Shown: in pieces, positions 17,715-26,680 of the stretch
Numbering within the stretch: position 1 is the stretch's first letter
Layout: every line of letters starts with the position of its first letter
Assembly: GCF_027923405.1 (NCBI RefSeq)
Contig: NZ_BQYI01000001.1
Location: 3,450,501-3,514,500, forward strand
Direction of reading: 5' to 3'
Length of the DNA stretch: 64,000 bases
Source of the DNA: Paenibacillus sp. YYML68
GTDB taxonomy: Bacteria; Bacillota; Bacilli; Paenibacillales; NBRC-103111
Notes under the pieces: model-generated
Database searches by the model: none
Told to the model about the DNA's origin: nothing
The model's input: only the letters and a program-made list of their open reading frames with translations
Position numbers and translations under genes: made by a program

Positions 17715-17726
17715 ACGAACGTTCGT
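17715..17726 (-). promoter_or_regulatory. Palindromic operator before tetR-ykkCD
   Basis: ACGAACGTTCGT is a perfect 12-base palindrome, extended on the minus strand as TGACGAACGTTCGTAAG. It is of the size and place expected for a TetR operator. No riboswitch lies before this operon. Confidence 0.75.
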
Positions 17727-17826
17727 CAGTTTCATTAAAGCATAAGCTGATGCACATGACAATAGCTGAAGCCGTTCCCTCTGTCGGCTGTTGGCAGGTG
17801 GATTGTGATCATAGCACTGATCATAG

Positions 17827-17856
17827 GAAAAAGCTGACCTCGTTAGAGATCAGCTT
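17827..17856 (-). terminator. Terminator of the guanidine operon
   Basis: On the minus strand AAGCTGA pairs with TCAGCTT (with an inner CTC/GAG) and is followed by TTTCC. It lies 85 bases past the allophanate hydrolase stop. Confidence 0.8.
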
Positions 17857-17940
17857 CGAGTAACCGTTCAGGCCGTTCAGTGACCCATCCGAACCATGAA
17901 TAACTCTGAGTGAGCAGGGTCCTTCCTCCCCTAAAAGCTG

Positions 17941-19986
17941 CTATTGACCCGGCATCGCCGCAGCTTCCTTCATCGCGCTGCGCCAGCCGCCGAAGGCCGA
18001 TATGTCTTCGGCCGACTCGGCCGCATACGCCTCGCAGACGAAGCCCGACACCTCACGTCCGTCCGCAAGCTCCACCTTGCCGATGCCGAGCGGCGCCGGA
18101 ATACCTGCTGCGAAGCCGCCGAACGAAGTGAGCGGCATCGCCCACAGCTCAAGCTGGATGGCAGCTCCTCCTGCAGCGAGCTTCACTAGACCCGGCTTCG
18201 CAGGCACCGTCGACAGCTTCACCAGCTTGTACGTCGCGGCAGTGAGCGCCTCGCTTACGAACCGCGCACCGCACCCGAGCATCTGCTGCTCGAGCGGGAA
18301 GCCGCGCATGTGAAGCCCGCACACCGCGACTAGCGTGGTCGGTACGTCGCTGCAGCGATCAGCTGCGGCGTCTGCCGTACCCTGCGGCATAGCGCGGTCA
18401 GCTGCATCGGGCGTACCCTGCGGCATAGCGCGGTCGGCTGCATCGGGCGTACCCTGCGGCATAGCGCGGTCGGCTGCATCGGGCGTACCCTGCGGCATAG
18501 CGCGGTCGGCTGCATCGGGCGTAGCCTGCGGCATAGCGCGGTCGGCTGCGTCGGCCATGTCGAGCTCCACAATTCGCTCGGCGGCTGCACAGATCAGCCC
18601 CTCATGCTCCGACAGCGCGAACAACGTCACGCCGAACGGTACCGCTTCAGCCGCTTCTCCAGTCGGTATAGCGACAGCGCATAGATCAAGCAGGTTGCAA
18701 TGGTTCGTGTATTGCCCCATCGCCCGATTCGTGCCGACCGGATCTTGACGCACCGCCTCGCGACTCCACGTGCCGCCGCACGTGGGCAGCATGAGCACCG
18801 CGTCAGCCAGCAGCAGCCGCGCCTCCTGCTTATACGCCTGCAGCTGGTGCATCGCCTGGAACAGCGAGGCTGCCGTCCATTCCGAGGCTGCGCCAGTGCG
18901 TAGAATTCGCTCCGTCACCGGGAACACGGAGTCCGGATTCGCCTCGACGAAGGCCCCGAGTCCGGCCCATCGCTCGGCCACCCACGGCCCCTCGTAGAGC
19001 AAGGCGGCCGCCTTCGTGAAGCAGCTCATGTCGATATACGACAGCTCGACATGAAGCAGCTCCAGCCTGCGCACAGCAGCCTCCCACGCGGCCCGGTAGC
19101 CTTCGGCGTACGGGCCGTAGAAGGCGAGCGGCTCGCGCGGCAAGCACACCCGCTGCGGCAGGCGCTTGCCCGCAGCCGGAGAAGCAATGGCGCGCGACCA
19201 CGGGTCCGCCGCCTCCACCCCTCGCGCGGCCGCATCGACGGCCAGCGCATCCGCGAGACTGTGTGCGAATACCGTCACACAGTCCAAGCTTGCGCACGCG
19301 GGCACGACGCCCCGCGTGGACCAAGCGCCGAGGCTCGGCTTGTAGCCGACGAGCCCGTGCAGTGCGGCCGGCACGCGACCCGAGCCGGCCGTATCAGTGC
19401 CGAGCGCGAACGCGGCATGTCCGCGCGCAACGGCTGCGGCGGACCCGGAGCTGGAGCCGCCGCTGATGAGCTCCGGCTTGAGCGCGTTGCGCGTCTCGCC
19501 GTAAGGACTGCGCGTGCCGACCAGTCCGGTGGCGAACTGGTCGAGGTTCGTTTTGCCGACGGGGATCGCTCCTGCCGCAATCAGCCGCTCCACCACAGCC
19601 GCATGGCGGTCTGGTGTGTACGCATAATCTGGGCAAGCCGCTGTCGTCGGCACCCCGGCCAGATCGATATTATCCTTGATCGCGAACGGAACTCCCCATA
19701 GCGGCGCATCGTTCGGATCGAGCTCAGCGAGCCGATCCAGATAAGGCTGAATGAAGCTCAGATCTGGTGGCGTAATCCAGATATGGTAATCCGCCTCCTC
19801 AGCCGCACGCTCGATAATCGCTTCGATGACAGCCTGAGGCGTCACCTCCTTACGACTGTACTGCTCACGCAATCGATCAATCGTCAGCAGAGCGCCGACC
19901 GCCGCCTCACCGTCTCCTGACGCAATACAGCTGCTCGCATTCGCCAATACCGCTTCACCTGAAGCCGCATTTCGTTCCATAGTCAT
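17941..19986 (-). CDS. atzF: Allophanate hydrolase with internal 12-residue repeats
   Basis: The protein has 681 residues, longer than the usual ~600. The N-terminal amidase-signature domain has the full catalytic set: the Lys in GVPFAIKDNIDLAG, the cis-Ser in ISGGSSSGSAAAVA, and the nucleophile in LGTDTAGSGRVPAALHG. The C-terminal AtzF domain (VCGLHMRGFPLEQQ, AGIPAPLGIGKVELADG) converts N-carboxycarbamate to carbamate. Together they turn allophanate into ammonia and CO2. Between the domains sit about five copies of DAADRAMPQGTP, which explains the extra length. ATG 19986 follows GAAGGAGGG. It is the last gene of the guanidine operon, 70 bases after the carboxylase. Confidence 0.95.
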   Translation of the reverse strand: MTMERNAASGEAVLANASSCIASGDGEAAVGALLTIDRLREQYSRKEVTPQAVIEAIIERAAEEADYHIWITPPDLSFIQPYLDRLAELDPNDAPLWGVPFAIKDNIDLAGVPTTAACPDYAYTPDRHAAVVERLIAAGAIPVGKTNLDQFATGLVGTRSPYGETRNALKPELISGGSSSGSAAAVARGHAAFALGTDTAGSGRVPAALHGLVGYKPSLGAWSTRGVVPACASLDCVTVFAHSLADALAVDAAARGVEAADPWSRAIASPAAGKRLPQRVCLPREPLAFYGPYAEGYRAAWEAAVRRLELLHVELSYIDMSCFTKAAALLYEGPWVAERWAGLGAFVEANPDSVFPVTERILRTGAASEWTAASLFQAMHQLQAYKQEARLLLADAVLMLPTCGGTWSREAVRQDPVGTNRAMGQYTNHCNLLDLCAVAIPTGEAAEAVPFGVTLFALSEHEGLICAAAERIVELDMADAADRAMPQATPDAADRAMPQGTPDAADRAMPQGTPDAADRAMPQGTPDAADRAMPQGTADAAADRCSDVPTTLVAVCGLHMRGFPLEQQMLGCGARFVSEALTAATYKLVKLSTVPAKPGLVKLAAGGAAIQLELWAMPLTSFGGFAAGIPAPLGIGKVELADGREVSGFVCEAYAAESAEDISAFGGWRSAMKEAAAMPGQ
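18382..18561 (-). repeat. 36-base in-frame tandem repeat in the allophanate hydrolase gene
   Basis: Five units start at 18382, 18418, 18454, 18490 and 18526, with only a few base differences. A degenerate sixth lies beside them. Each encodes DAADRAMPQ followed by GTP or ATP. The array falls between the amidase and AtzF domains. Confidence 0.93.
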
Positions 19987-20056
19987 CCAACGCACCCTCC
20001 TTCTCGTATAACCCCCGGTAAGCCAAGTCCAGCGCTCTCTCCTCACACCTGCCGTC

Positions 20057-23000
20057 TTACGCTCCCACCTGCGCGATGCCGACCAGCAGCTGCCCTGCAT
20101 GCACCTCATCGCCCGGCTTCACATGAATCGAAGCGACGACGCCATCCGCAGCGGCCTGCTGCGCGAACTCCATCTTCATGCTCTCCTGAATGACGAGCGT
20201 ATCTCCCTTGCTCACCGGCTGACCCTCGGTCACGAGCACCTTCCACACACTGCCCGGCATCGAGCTGCGCAGCGCCACTGTGCCCGCAGGCAGCTCCTGC
20301 TCCTCGCCAGCACCAGCCGTCTCGTGGTCAGATACATACTCCGCGAGCCCGAGCTCCTTCCAGCGCTCCCGCTCCTCATGGAACGATTGCTGCTGCCGAG
20401 CCTTGAACGCTTCTGCACTGTCTTGAATCCCATCCAGAAACTCGAGGTATTCGCCAAGGTCGAACGTCGTCTCGATAATATCTGCCTCATACCGTCCGCG
20501 CAGGAAGTCCTCCCGCAGCCTCAGCAGCTCCTCTGCCTCCACCGGATAGAACTGGATCTGGTCAAAAAACCGCAGCAGCCAAGGCTTGCCGGACTGGAAG
20601 CTGTCCGTCGCACGCAGCTTGTTCCACATCTGTATCGTACGTCCGACGAACTGGTAGCCGCCCGGACCTTCCATCCCGTACACGCACATGTACGCCCCGC
20701 CGATGCCGACCGCATTCTCCGGCGTCCACGTCCGCGCAGGATTGTATTTCGTCGTCACCAGACGGTGACGCGGATCGATCGGCGTCGCCACCGGGGCGCC
20801 CAAGTACACATCGCCAAGGCCGAGCACGAGGTAGCTGGCGTCGAACACGATACGGCGCACGTCCTCGATTGACTCGAGACCGTTGATACGCTGGATGAAT
20901 TCGAGATTGCTCGGGCACCACGGAGCGTCCGGACGGACATTCTGCTGATACCGCTCAATCGCAAGTCTTGTCGCCGGATCGTCCCATGACAGCGGCAGCC
21001 GTACGATTCTCGATGGCACCCGGATCGATTCAAGCGGCGGCAGCTTCGCGTCAATGTCCATGATGGCCTTGCACGCTTCCCTGACTGTCATCCGACTCAC
21101 ATCGATATGCACCTGCAGCGACCGTATGCCCGGCGTTAAGTCGAGCCAAGGAATGACGCCGCTCTCTTGAATCGCCTGCATGAGCGCGTGCACCTGGAAG
21201 CGCAGCACGAGATCGAGCTCCATCGCTCCATACTCGACGAGCACATACTGATCGCCCGCACAGCGAATCGTAATGGGCAGCTTCCGCCCTTCTTCCTCTC
21301 TAGCCAGCACCGGATACGATGGATCAGGCAGCTCACGCGCCTCCGGCAATCGCACTGGCTGCACCTCGACAAGCGTCGACCCTCCCTCCGCTATCGCCAG
21401 CAGCAATCGCTCCTGCTCCTCTCGCATCGTCTCGGCCTCCTCCAGCGTTAGCAGCTGGAAGCGCACCGTATCGCCGGGATGCAGCTGTCCGAGCTTCCAG
21501 AACTCGGCCGACGCCGTCGTCGCCGGACAGACGAAGCCGCCGAGGCTCGGACCGTCCGGACCGAGCAGAATCGGCATGTCGCCCGTCAGGTCAAGCGTGC
21601 CGACCGCATAGGCATTGTCATGGATGTTCGACGGATGCAAGCCCGCCTCGCCTCCGTCCTCTCGCGCCCACAGCGGAGCAGGACCAACCAAGCGAACACC
21701 TGTTCTTGAGCTGTTGAAATGCACCTCCCAGCTCGTCTCCGTCAGCTGTCGCAAATAGTCCGGCCGCAAAAACTCCTCCGTGCAATGCGGACCCGGAATG
21801 ACCCCAATCGTCCACGCCCGCGTCATGGTCGGTCGCAGCCCAGCCGCCAGCTCCAGCTCAGCAGGCACACAGCTCTCCACCATCGTCACGCCGCGTGACG
21901 CTCCCTGCTGCCCGGCATGTGTCCACGCCTCCAGCTCACTGCCATCCACCCCAGGCTGCCGCTCGACACTTGTCCGCGACGCACTCCCTCTCACCCGCAG
22001 CACATCACCGGTCCGAAGCGCCCGACCGCCATGTCCGCCGAAGCCGCCGAGCGTGAAGGTCGACGAGCTGCCGAGAATCGTCGGCATATCGAAGCCGCCC
22101 TCGACGAGCAAGTAGCCGCGCATCCCCGCCACAGCCTCGCCGAGTTGCAGCACCTGCCCGCGCCGCGCCTGCACAGCCTTGTACAGCGGCACCGGCTCAC
22201 CGTCCAGCTCCGCCAACAGATCGGCGCCCGTCAGACAGAAGCGAATATCTTCGCGGAACCGATACGAGCCTCCGCGCAGCGTCAGCTCGAGACCGCTCGC
22301 CGCATCGTCATTGCCCAGCAGCTTGTTGCCGATTCGGAACGACAGCGGGTCCATCGGACCGCACGGAGGCACGCCGACATCCCAATGACCGACACGGCCC
22401 GGATAATCCTGCACCGTCGTCTGTACGCCGCCGTCCAGCACTTCCAGAGCAGACTCTCCCGGCGCGAAGCCATTCAGCATACGCGTATACACGAGCCCCT
22501 CCAGCACCGCCTGCTCCTGCAGCAGCGCCTCGATATATTGCAGATTCGTCGTAATGCCGTACATCCGCGTCTCACCCAGCGCACGACCGAGCTTGCGGAT
22601 CGCATCGAGCCGATCGTCACCGTGTACAATAATTTTGGCCAGCATCGGATCATAGAGCGTCGTTACCGTGATGCCGTCACGCACCCACGACTCGTTGCGA
22701 GCATGCTCCGAGAATACAGCGCTATCGAGCTGCCCCGCGCTCGGGCGGAAGTCCTGCAGACAGTCCTCCGCATAGATGCGCGCCTGAATGCTGTGCCCCC
22801 TCGGAGCTGGTACCAGCTGCTGCAGCCCGGTCAGCTCATCAGCCGCCTCCCGCACCATCCACTCGACCAGATCAATACCGAGCACCTCCTCCGTAACGCC
22901 GTGCTCCACCTGAAGTCGCGTATTCACCTCGAGGAAATAAAACTCCAGCGTCGACGGGTCGTATAGAAATTCCACCGTGCCCGCACTCCGGTATCCGACC

Positions 23001-23791
23001 TCAGCGGCAAGCCGTCTCGCCGAGTCGAGCATCGACTCACGTACACGGTCCGGGAAGCACGGCGCAGGGCTTTCCTCGATCACCTTCTGATTGCGCCGCT
23101 GGATCGAGCAGTCCCGCTCCCCGAGCGTCGCCACCTCACCGAACCGGTTGCCGAATATTTGCACCTCGACGTGACGCGCCTTCGCAATATATTTCTCAAG
23201 GAACAGACCGCCGTTCTTGAAGTTCGTCTCAGCCAAGTGCCGCACCGCTTCATAAGCGCCGAGCAGCGTCTCCTCGTCGTCGCAGACACGCATCCCGATA
23301 CCACCGCCACCTGCCGTGCTCTTCAGAATGACCGGATATCCGATCCGCTGCGCCTCACGAAGCGCCTCCTCCAGCTCCGTAATGAGCGGCGTCCCCGGCA
23401 GCAACGGCACACCAGCCCGCTCTGCAATGGCGCGCGCCGAGTGCTTCAGCCCGAACCATTCCATCTGCTCCGGCGTCGGACCAATGAACGCAATGCCGCG
23501 CTCGCGGCATGCACGGGCGAATTCGGCATTCTCGCTGAGGAAGCCGTAGCCCGGATGAATCGCCTCAGCGCCAGAGCGCTCGGCGATGTCAAGTATCGTT
23601 GCAGCGTTCAAGTAGCTCTCCTTCGCTGGACCGTCTCCGATCAAGTACGCCTCGTCGGCGTGATCGACGTGCAGACTATCCTGATCCGCCTGCGTGTACA
23701 CAGCCACGGACGCAATACCCATGCGGCGCAGCGTACGCTCGATCCGCACCGCGATCGCACCGCGATTGGCAATTAGCACCTTATTAAACAT
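20057..23791 (-). CDS. Biotin-dependent guanidine/urea carboxylase
   Basis: The protein has 1244 residues. Residues 1-450 are a biotin carboxylase (VLIANRGAIAVRI, the ATP loop KSTAGGGGIGMR, FLEVNTRLQVEHGVTE). About 465-1120 is the KipA/KipI-like carboxyltransferase (NSSRTGVRLVGP, GLHPSNIHDNAYAVG, GMEGPGGYQFVGRT). The C terminus is a biotin carrier with ESMKMEF, biotin-Lys1206. It is related to the carboxylase half of urea amidolyase. The guanidine-I riboswitch and two DUF1989 partners indicate guanidine as substrate, with carboxyguanidine as product. Asp734 (TLDLTGDMP) appears to fall where a substrate-contact Asn marks true urea carboxylases. GGAGGGCTTCGAT precedes the ATG. Confidence 0.95.
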   Translation of the reverse strand: MFNKVLIANRGAIAVRIERTLRRMGIASVAVYTQADQDSLHVDHADEAYLIGDGPAKESYLNAATILDIAERSGAEAIHPGYGFLSENAEFARACRERGIAFIGPTPEQMEWFGLKHSARAIAERAGVPLLPGTPLITELEEALREAQRIGYPVILKSTAGGGGIGMRVCDDEETLLGAYEAVRHLAETNFKNGGLFLEKYIAKARHVEVQIFGNRFGEVATLGERDCSIQRRNQKVIEESPAPCFPDRVRESMLDSARRLAAEVGYRSAGTVEFLYDPSTLEFYFLEVNTRLQVEHGVTEEVLGIDLVEWMVREAADELTGLQQLVPAPRGHSIQARIYAEDCLQDFRPSAGQLDSAVFSEHARNESWVRDGITVTTLYDPMLAKIIVHGDDRLDAIRKLGRALGETRMYGITTNLQYIEALLQEQAVLEGLVYTRMLNGFAPGESALEVLDGGVQTTVQDYPGRVGHWDVGVPPCGPMDPLSFRIGNKLLGNDDAASGLELTLRGGSYRFREDIRFCLTGADLLAELDGEPVPLYKAVQARRGQVLQLGEAVAGMRGYLLVEGGFDMPTILGSSSTFTLGGFGGHGGRALRTGDVLRVRGSASRTSVERQPGVDGSELEAWTHAGQQGASRGVTMVESCVPAELELAAGLRPTMTRAWTIGVIPGPHCTEEFLRPDYLRQLTETSWEVHFNSSRTGVRLVGPAPLWAREDGGEAGLHPSNIHDNAYAVGTLDLTGDMPILLGPDGPSLGGFVCPATTASAEFWKLGQLHPGDTVRFQLLTLEEAETMREEQERLLLAIAEGGSTLVEVQPVRLPEARELPDPSYPVLAREEEGRKLPITIRCAGDQYVLVEYGAMELDLVLRFQVHALMQAIQESGVIPWLDLTPGIRSLQVHIDVSRMTVREACKAIMDIDAKLPPLESIRVPSRIVRLPLSWDDPATRLAIERYQQNVRPDAPWCPSNLEFIQRINGLESIEDVRRIVFDASYLVLGLGDVYLGAPVATPIDPRHRLVTTKYNPARTWTPENAVGIGGAYMCVYGMEGPGGYQFVGRTIQMWNKLRATDSFQSGKPWLLRFFDQIQFYPVEAEELLRLREDFLRGRYEADIIETTFDLGEYLEFLDGIQDSAEAFKARQQQSFHEERERWKELGLAEYVSDHETAGAGEEQELPAGTVALRSSMPGSVWKVLVTEGQPVSKGDTLVIQESMKMEFAQQAAADGVVASIHVKPGDEVHAGQLLVGIAQVGA

Positions 23792-23832
23792 ATCGAAGCC
23801 CTCCTCTATGATCGTCGCTTGATCGATGCTCG

Positions 23833-24483
23833 TTATTTATCCCAGATCAGCACCTGCACCGGGGTTGGATTGTAAGCATTGCACGGATTATTGAGCTGCG
23901 GGCAATTGCTGATCAGCACCAGCGTGCGCACGATCGACTGCAGCTCCACATAGCAGCCCGGAGCCGACACGCCGTCCGCGAACCGCAGCCCGCCCTCTGG
24001 CGTCACTGGCACGTTCATGAAGAAATTAATGTTCGGGGCCAAATCCCGCTTCGTCATCCCGCCATCCCACTTCGCCAGCTGCAGCATGAACGTATCGCGG
24101 CAGCTGTGCATATGCTCCTTCTCGTGAGCGTACCGCACCGTGTTGCTCTGCGATGAGCAGGAGCCGCCGAGCGTATCGTGACGACCGCACGTATCGGCGA
24201 CGATGCGCAGCAGCTCCTTGCCCGATTCGGCGCGCAGCACCGAGCCTGCGGTCAAGTAGATGTTGCCTTGGCCCGCGATCGTCGCGGTCGCGCTGTAATG
24301 ATCCTCCGGATGGTCGGCATCGTAGAACAGCGTATCCGCCGCCTGATTGCCCTCCAGATCGACGATGCGCAGCACCTGACCCGGCTCCAGCACATGCATC
24401 CAGCCGTCGCCGGCAGGAATCGTTAAGTCGTAGCTCGCAGTACGCGGACTTCTATCACTTTCCACTCGGTTAAATACTCCCAT
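23833..24483 (-). CDS. DUF1989 protein, urea-amidolyase-associated 2 type (carboxyguanidine deiminase subunit)
   Basis: The protein has 216 residues. ATG 24483 follows AGGGAGG. DUF1989 features include [37 protein letters not shown] and [17 protein letters not shown]. In Pseudomonas syringae two DUF1989 proteins, CgdA and CgdB, form carboxyguanidine deiminase, which turns carboxyguanidine into allophanate. This and the next gene upstream are the matching pair and sit between riboswitch and carboxylase. The Cys and His residues in GGSCSSQS and HEKEHMHSC could be metal ligands. It should act with its partner in the cytosol. Confidence 0.9.
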   Translation of the reverse strand: MGVFNRVESDRSPRTASYDLTIPAGDGWMHVLEPGQVLRIVDLEGNQAADTLFYDADHPEDHYSATATIAGQGNIYLTAGSVLRAESGKELLRIVADTCGRHDTLGGSCSSQSNTVRYAHEKEHMHSCRDTFMLQLAKWDGGMTKRDLAPNINFFMNVPVTPEGGLRFADGVSAPGCYVELQSIVRTLVLISNCPQLNNPCNAYNPTPVQVLIWDK

Positions 24484-24527
24484 CGTTCGTTCCTCCCTAT
24501 TGATGAAATCGATATAAACTTTAGCCT

Positions 24528-25247
24528 CTATATTCCGCGTAGGGCATAATGCGCCCACGTATTCTCGAAGGCCCGCCGATTCTCGGGCCGGAAGTTCAAG
24601 CAATAATCAAGCGCATCGACAGGCGGTGCGTTGTACACCTCTATCGTCACAGGAACAGACGGATATGCCTCTCTTGGATCGAGCGGACACGGCGTATTGG
24701 ACACGATGAGCAGAACGTCCATCTCCGTCCGCAGCGTTACCGTATCCCCTTCTTGACAGTGATCGACCGCATAGATCATATGGCCCTCATCGTCGCAGTA
24801 CACCTTGGAGAACAGGTTCAGCACCGGCACGAGATCGCGTACGTGCAGTCCAGCTCTGACCAGCTCAACGGCAAAGTTCTCTTGACCACTTCGCAGCCAG
24901 CCGTTACGCAGCTCCTGGTACGTCGTGTTACCGTACTTGACATCCGTCTGCTCACGGGACGTATAGCCGCTGATCGTATCGTGCCAGCCGAGACTGTCCT
25001 GCACGATGCTGGCCAGCACCCGTCCATTGTCGCTCATCAGCACATGTCCCCAGGTCAGATGAGACGTATGCTGCGCCTTCAGTGTATCCGGCATATTGTA
25101 GCGCTCAGTAAGGTCTGAGGCATGATACAGCAGCGTAGACACATTAGCGCCGCACTCCTTCGCGGTGAATCGAATCAGCCTCCCACGACCAATCACTCCC
25201 GACCACTTCTCTCCTGGCTGCAGCTCCTTGCTCCAGATCGCATTCAT
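24528..25247 (-). CDS. DUF1989 protein, urea-amidolyase-associated 1 type (carboxyguanidine deiminase subunit)
   Basis: The protein has 239 residues. ATG 25247 lies seven bases after GGAGGG; the ATG at 25262 would start before that site. [55 protein letters not shown] and [14 protein letters not shown] identify the first DUF1989 partner. It is the first gene after the second guanidine riboswitch. Together with its 216-residue partner it should remove ammonia from carboxyguanidine to yield allophanate. The two proteins are paralogous but divergent, as in known CgdA/CgdB pairs. Confidence 0.9.
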   Translation of the reverse strand: MNAIWSKELQPGEKWSGVIGRGRLIRFTAKECGANVSTLLYHASDLTERYNMPDTLKAQHTSHLTWGHVLMSDNGRVLASIVQDSLGWHDTISGYTSREQTDVKYGNTTYQELRNGWLRSGQENFAVELVRAGLHVRDLVPVLNLFSKVYCDDEGHMIYAVDHCQEGDTVTLRTEMDVLLIVSNTPCPLDPREAYPSVPVTIEVYNAPPVDALDYCLNFRPENRRAFENTWAHYALRGI

Positions 25248-25275
25248 CTGCGTACCCTCCATTCATTTTTCGAAT

Positions 25276-25312
25276 AAAAAAAAGCCAAGGAGAAGAGAAC
25301 ATCTCCCAGGCT
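25276..25312 (-). terminator. Riboswitch-controlled terminator of the guanidine operon
   Basis: On the minus strand AGCCTGGGAGA pairs with TCTCCTTGGCT, with one mismatch and one wobble, and runs into eight T. The left arm is the 3' conserved block of the aptamer. Confidence 0.9.
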
Positions 25313-25482
25313 TTTATCCTTCCGTGTTATACAGCCGCCGCTTTCGCTTACCAGGCGAGCCCTAGCTATCATCGCTCCACCGTGCGGCCGTACGCCGTCT
25401 CTTGGACCAGACTTGCTCGCGCCTCGCACGTTCTGCACCTTCACATACGTTACGAGCCGTCGTCAACGGAACCCTAGACAGC
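25298..25482 (-). promoter_or_regulatory. Second guanidine-I (ykkC class) riboswitch
   Basis: Read on the minus strand the blocks appear in order: TCTAGGGTTCCG (from 25478), GGTCCAAGAG (about 25409), an extended P3 region with GCTAGGGCTCGCC, then ACACGGAAGGATAAAAG and CCTGGGAGAT. It differs from the first copy by longer P1 and P3 arms and by A for G in GGTCCAAGAG. It stands before the DUF1989-carboxylase-hydrolase operon. Confidence 0.87.
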
Positions 25483-25547
25483 ATTATTGATTTCCACGAG
25501 TGCAATACCTCGCGAAAACATATTCAAATGTCAAATAACATGACATG

Positions 25548-25577
25548 ATTATAAAACATCCCCAGACGATCGGTCAA
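25548..25577 (-). promoter_or_regulatory. Sigma-A promoter for the guanidine operon
   Basis: On the minus strand TTGACC (25577-25572) is followed after 18 bases by TATAAT (25553-25548). Transcription would start about 60 bases before the riboswitch aptamer. Confidence 0.7.
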
Positions 25578-25612
25578 CACTTATGTGATATTTCATAACA
25601 TAAAATTCCCCC

Positions 25613-25641
25613 GAGACAACCTTCCAAAAATTTGCTACAAT
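25613..25641 (+). promoter_or_regulatory. Extended -10 promoter for the isoprenoid synthase gene
   Basis: TGCTACAAT (−10 at 25636-25641) has the TG extension typical of promoters with a weak -35. GAGACA lies 17 bases upstream. This places the transcript start near 25648 and rules out an ATG at 25640 as the start codon. Confidence 0.65.
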
Positions 25642-25672
25642 GGATGCAATCCCAACAGAAGGGTGGTATACC

Positions 25673-26605
25673 ATGATCTGGATCGATCGTCATCGACAAG
25701 AGCTTGAAGCCGTCTTTAAGGAAGCAGAGGCTGTCGTCAGCCGCCTCCCCGCTCCGTTTGACAGCATGGGCAAGCGTTATTTGGACAAATTCACCATCCT
25801 GAACGAAGACAGCACGAAAAACTATATTTGCTACCTGCTGCCCTACTGGCTACAGCCGCTGACCGGACTGCAGCCACGAGAATGCAGCAAGCTCTCGCTC
25901 GCCGGCATCTTCGATATGCTGTACTTCTTCCTCGCCGACGATGTGATTGATGACGGTGGAGCGGGAGCCCGGCAGAAGCTGACGCTCGGCCACCTCATTC
26001 ATCTAGAGCAGCTTCGTCTATACCAGGAGCTATTCCATTCCGAATCGCCGATCTGGGACTATTATCGTAAATATTCGATGGAATGGGCGCACGCGGTGCT
26101 TCATGAGAATGAGCGCGATTATTTCGCACAGGAGACGAATAAGCTTGCCCATAAGGCAAGTCCGGTCAAGCTGACAGCCACTGCCTGTCTAATGCTGTCA
26201 GATCGAGCTGACCGCATAGCTGAGCTCGAGAAGCTGGTCGATCACGTGCTGACGACGCTGCAGCTCGTAGACGACTGGATCGACTGGGAGGACGATCTCA
26301 AGGGCGACACCTACAATGCGTTGCTGGCGATGGTGCGCACCATTCTGCCGGAGGACGAATGGTATTCCGTCCCTGCCATTCGCAGACTCGTCTGTGACCG
26401 CGGCCTGTTCGAGCGATATGCCGAGGAGGCGGTGAATCATCACTTGACTTGGTCATCCGAAGGCTCCGACCTCGAGGAGCTGCGCGCTTTTGATCGATTT
26501 TTGGCTTATTCGCTCGTACGGGATGTCGCGATTATGAACGAAGAGAAGAGACAGCTTACACACGGTGGCATTTTCTACTATTTATCTAAAAATTTAGCAA
26601 AATAG
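25673..26605 (+). CDS. ComQ-like class I isoprenoid synthase/prenyltransferase
   Basis: The protein has 310 residues. The start is ATG 25673 behind GAAGGGTGG. It has an all-helical profile with both Mg-diphosphate motifs of trans-isoprenyl synthases: DDVIDD (89-94) after FFLA, and DDWIDWEDD (200-208) in LQLVDDWIDWEDDLKGD. There is no transit or membrane segment. Length and layout resemble ComQ, which transfers a farnesyl or geranyl group to Trp of the ComX pheromone. The next gene encodes a small precursor ending in Trp. A role in making a free terpene is the alternative, but no terpene pathway gene is near. The 75-base gap to the peptide gene suggests one operon. Confidence 0.85.
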   Translation: MIWIDRHRQELEAVFKEAEAVVSRLPAPFDSMGKRYLDKFTILNEDSTKNYICYLLPYWLQPLTGLQPRECSKLSLAGIFDMLYFFLADDVIDDGGAGARQKLTLGHLIHLEQLRLYQELFHSESPIWDYYRKYSMEWAHAVLHENERDYFAQETNKLAHKASPVKLTATACLMLSDRADRIAELEKLVDHVLTTLQLVDDWIDWEDDLKGDTYNALLAMVRTILPEDEWYSVPAIRRLVCDRGLFERYAEEAVNHHLTWSSEGSDLEELRAFDRFLAYSLVRDVAIMNEEKRQLTHGGIFYYLSKNLAK

Positions 26606-26680
26606 TCTAGTATTTTCCTGAAAAATGTGCTATACTTAAAAAGGGAATTAAACCCAAATACTAAACCGAGGTGATTGGTC

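Noticed and set aside
18382-18561. Regular 36-base repeats that could suggest a CRISPR array
   Set aside because: The units are contiguous with no spacers and stay in frame inside the allophanate hydrolase gene. No cas genes are near.
21917-22966. Long open frame antisense to the carboxylase gene
   Set aside because: Its composition is Arg/His-rich and it lacks a ribosome binding site. It mirrors the codon bias of the real gene on the other strand.
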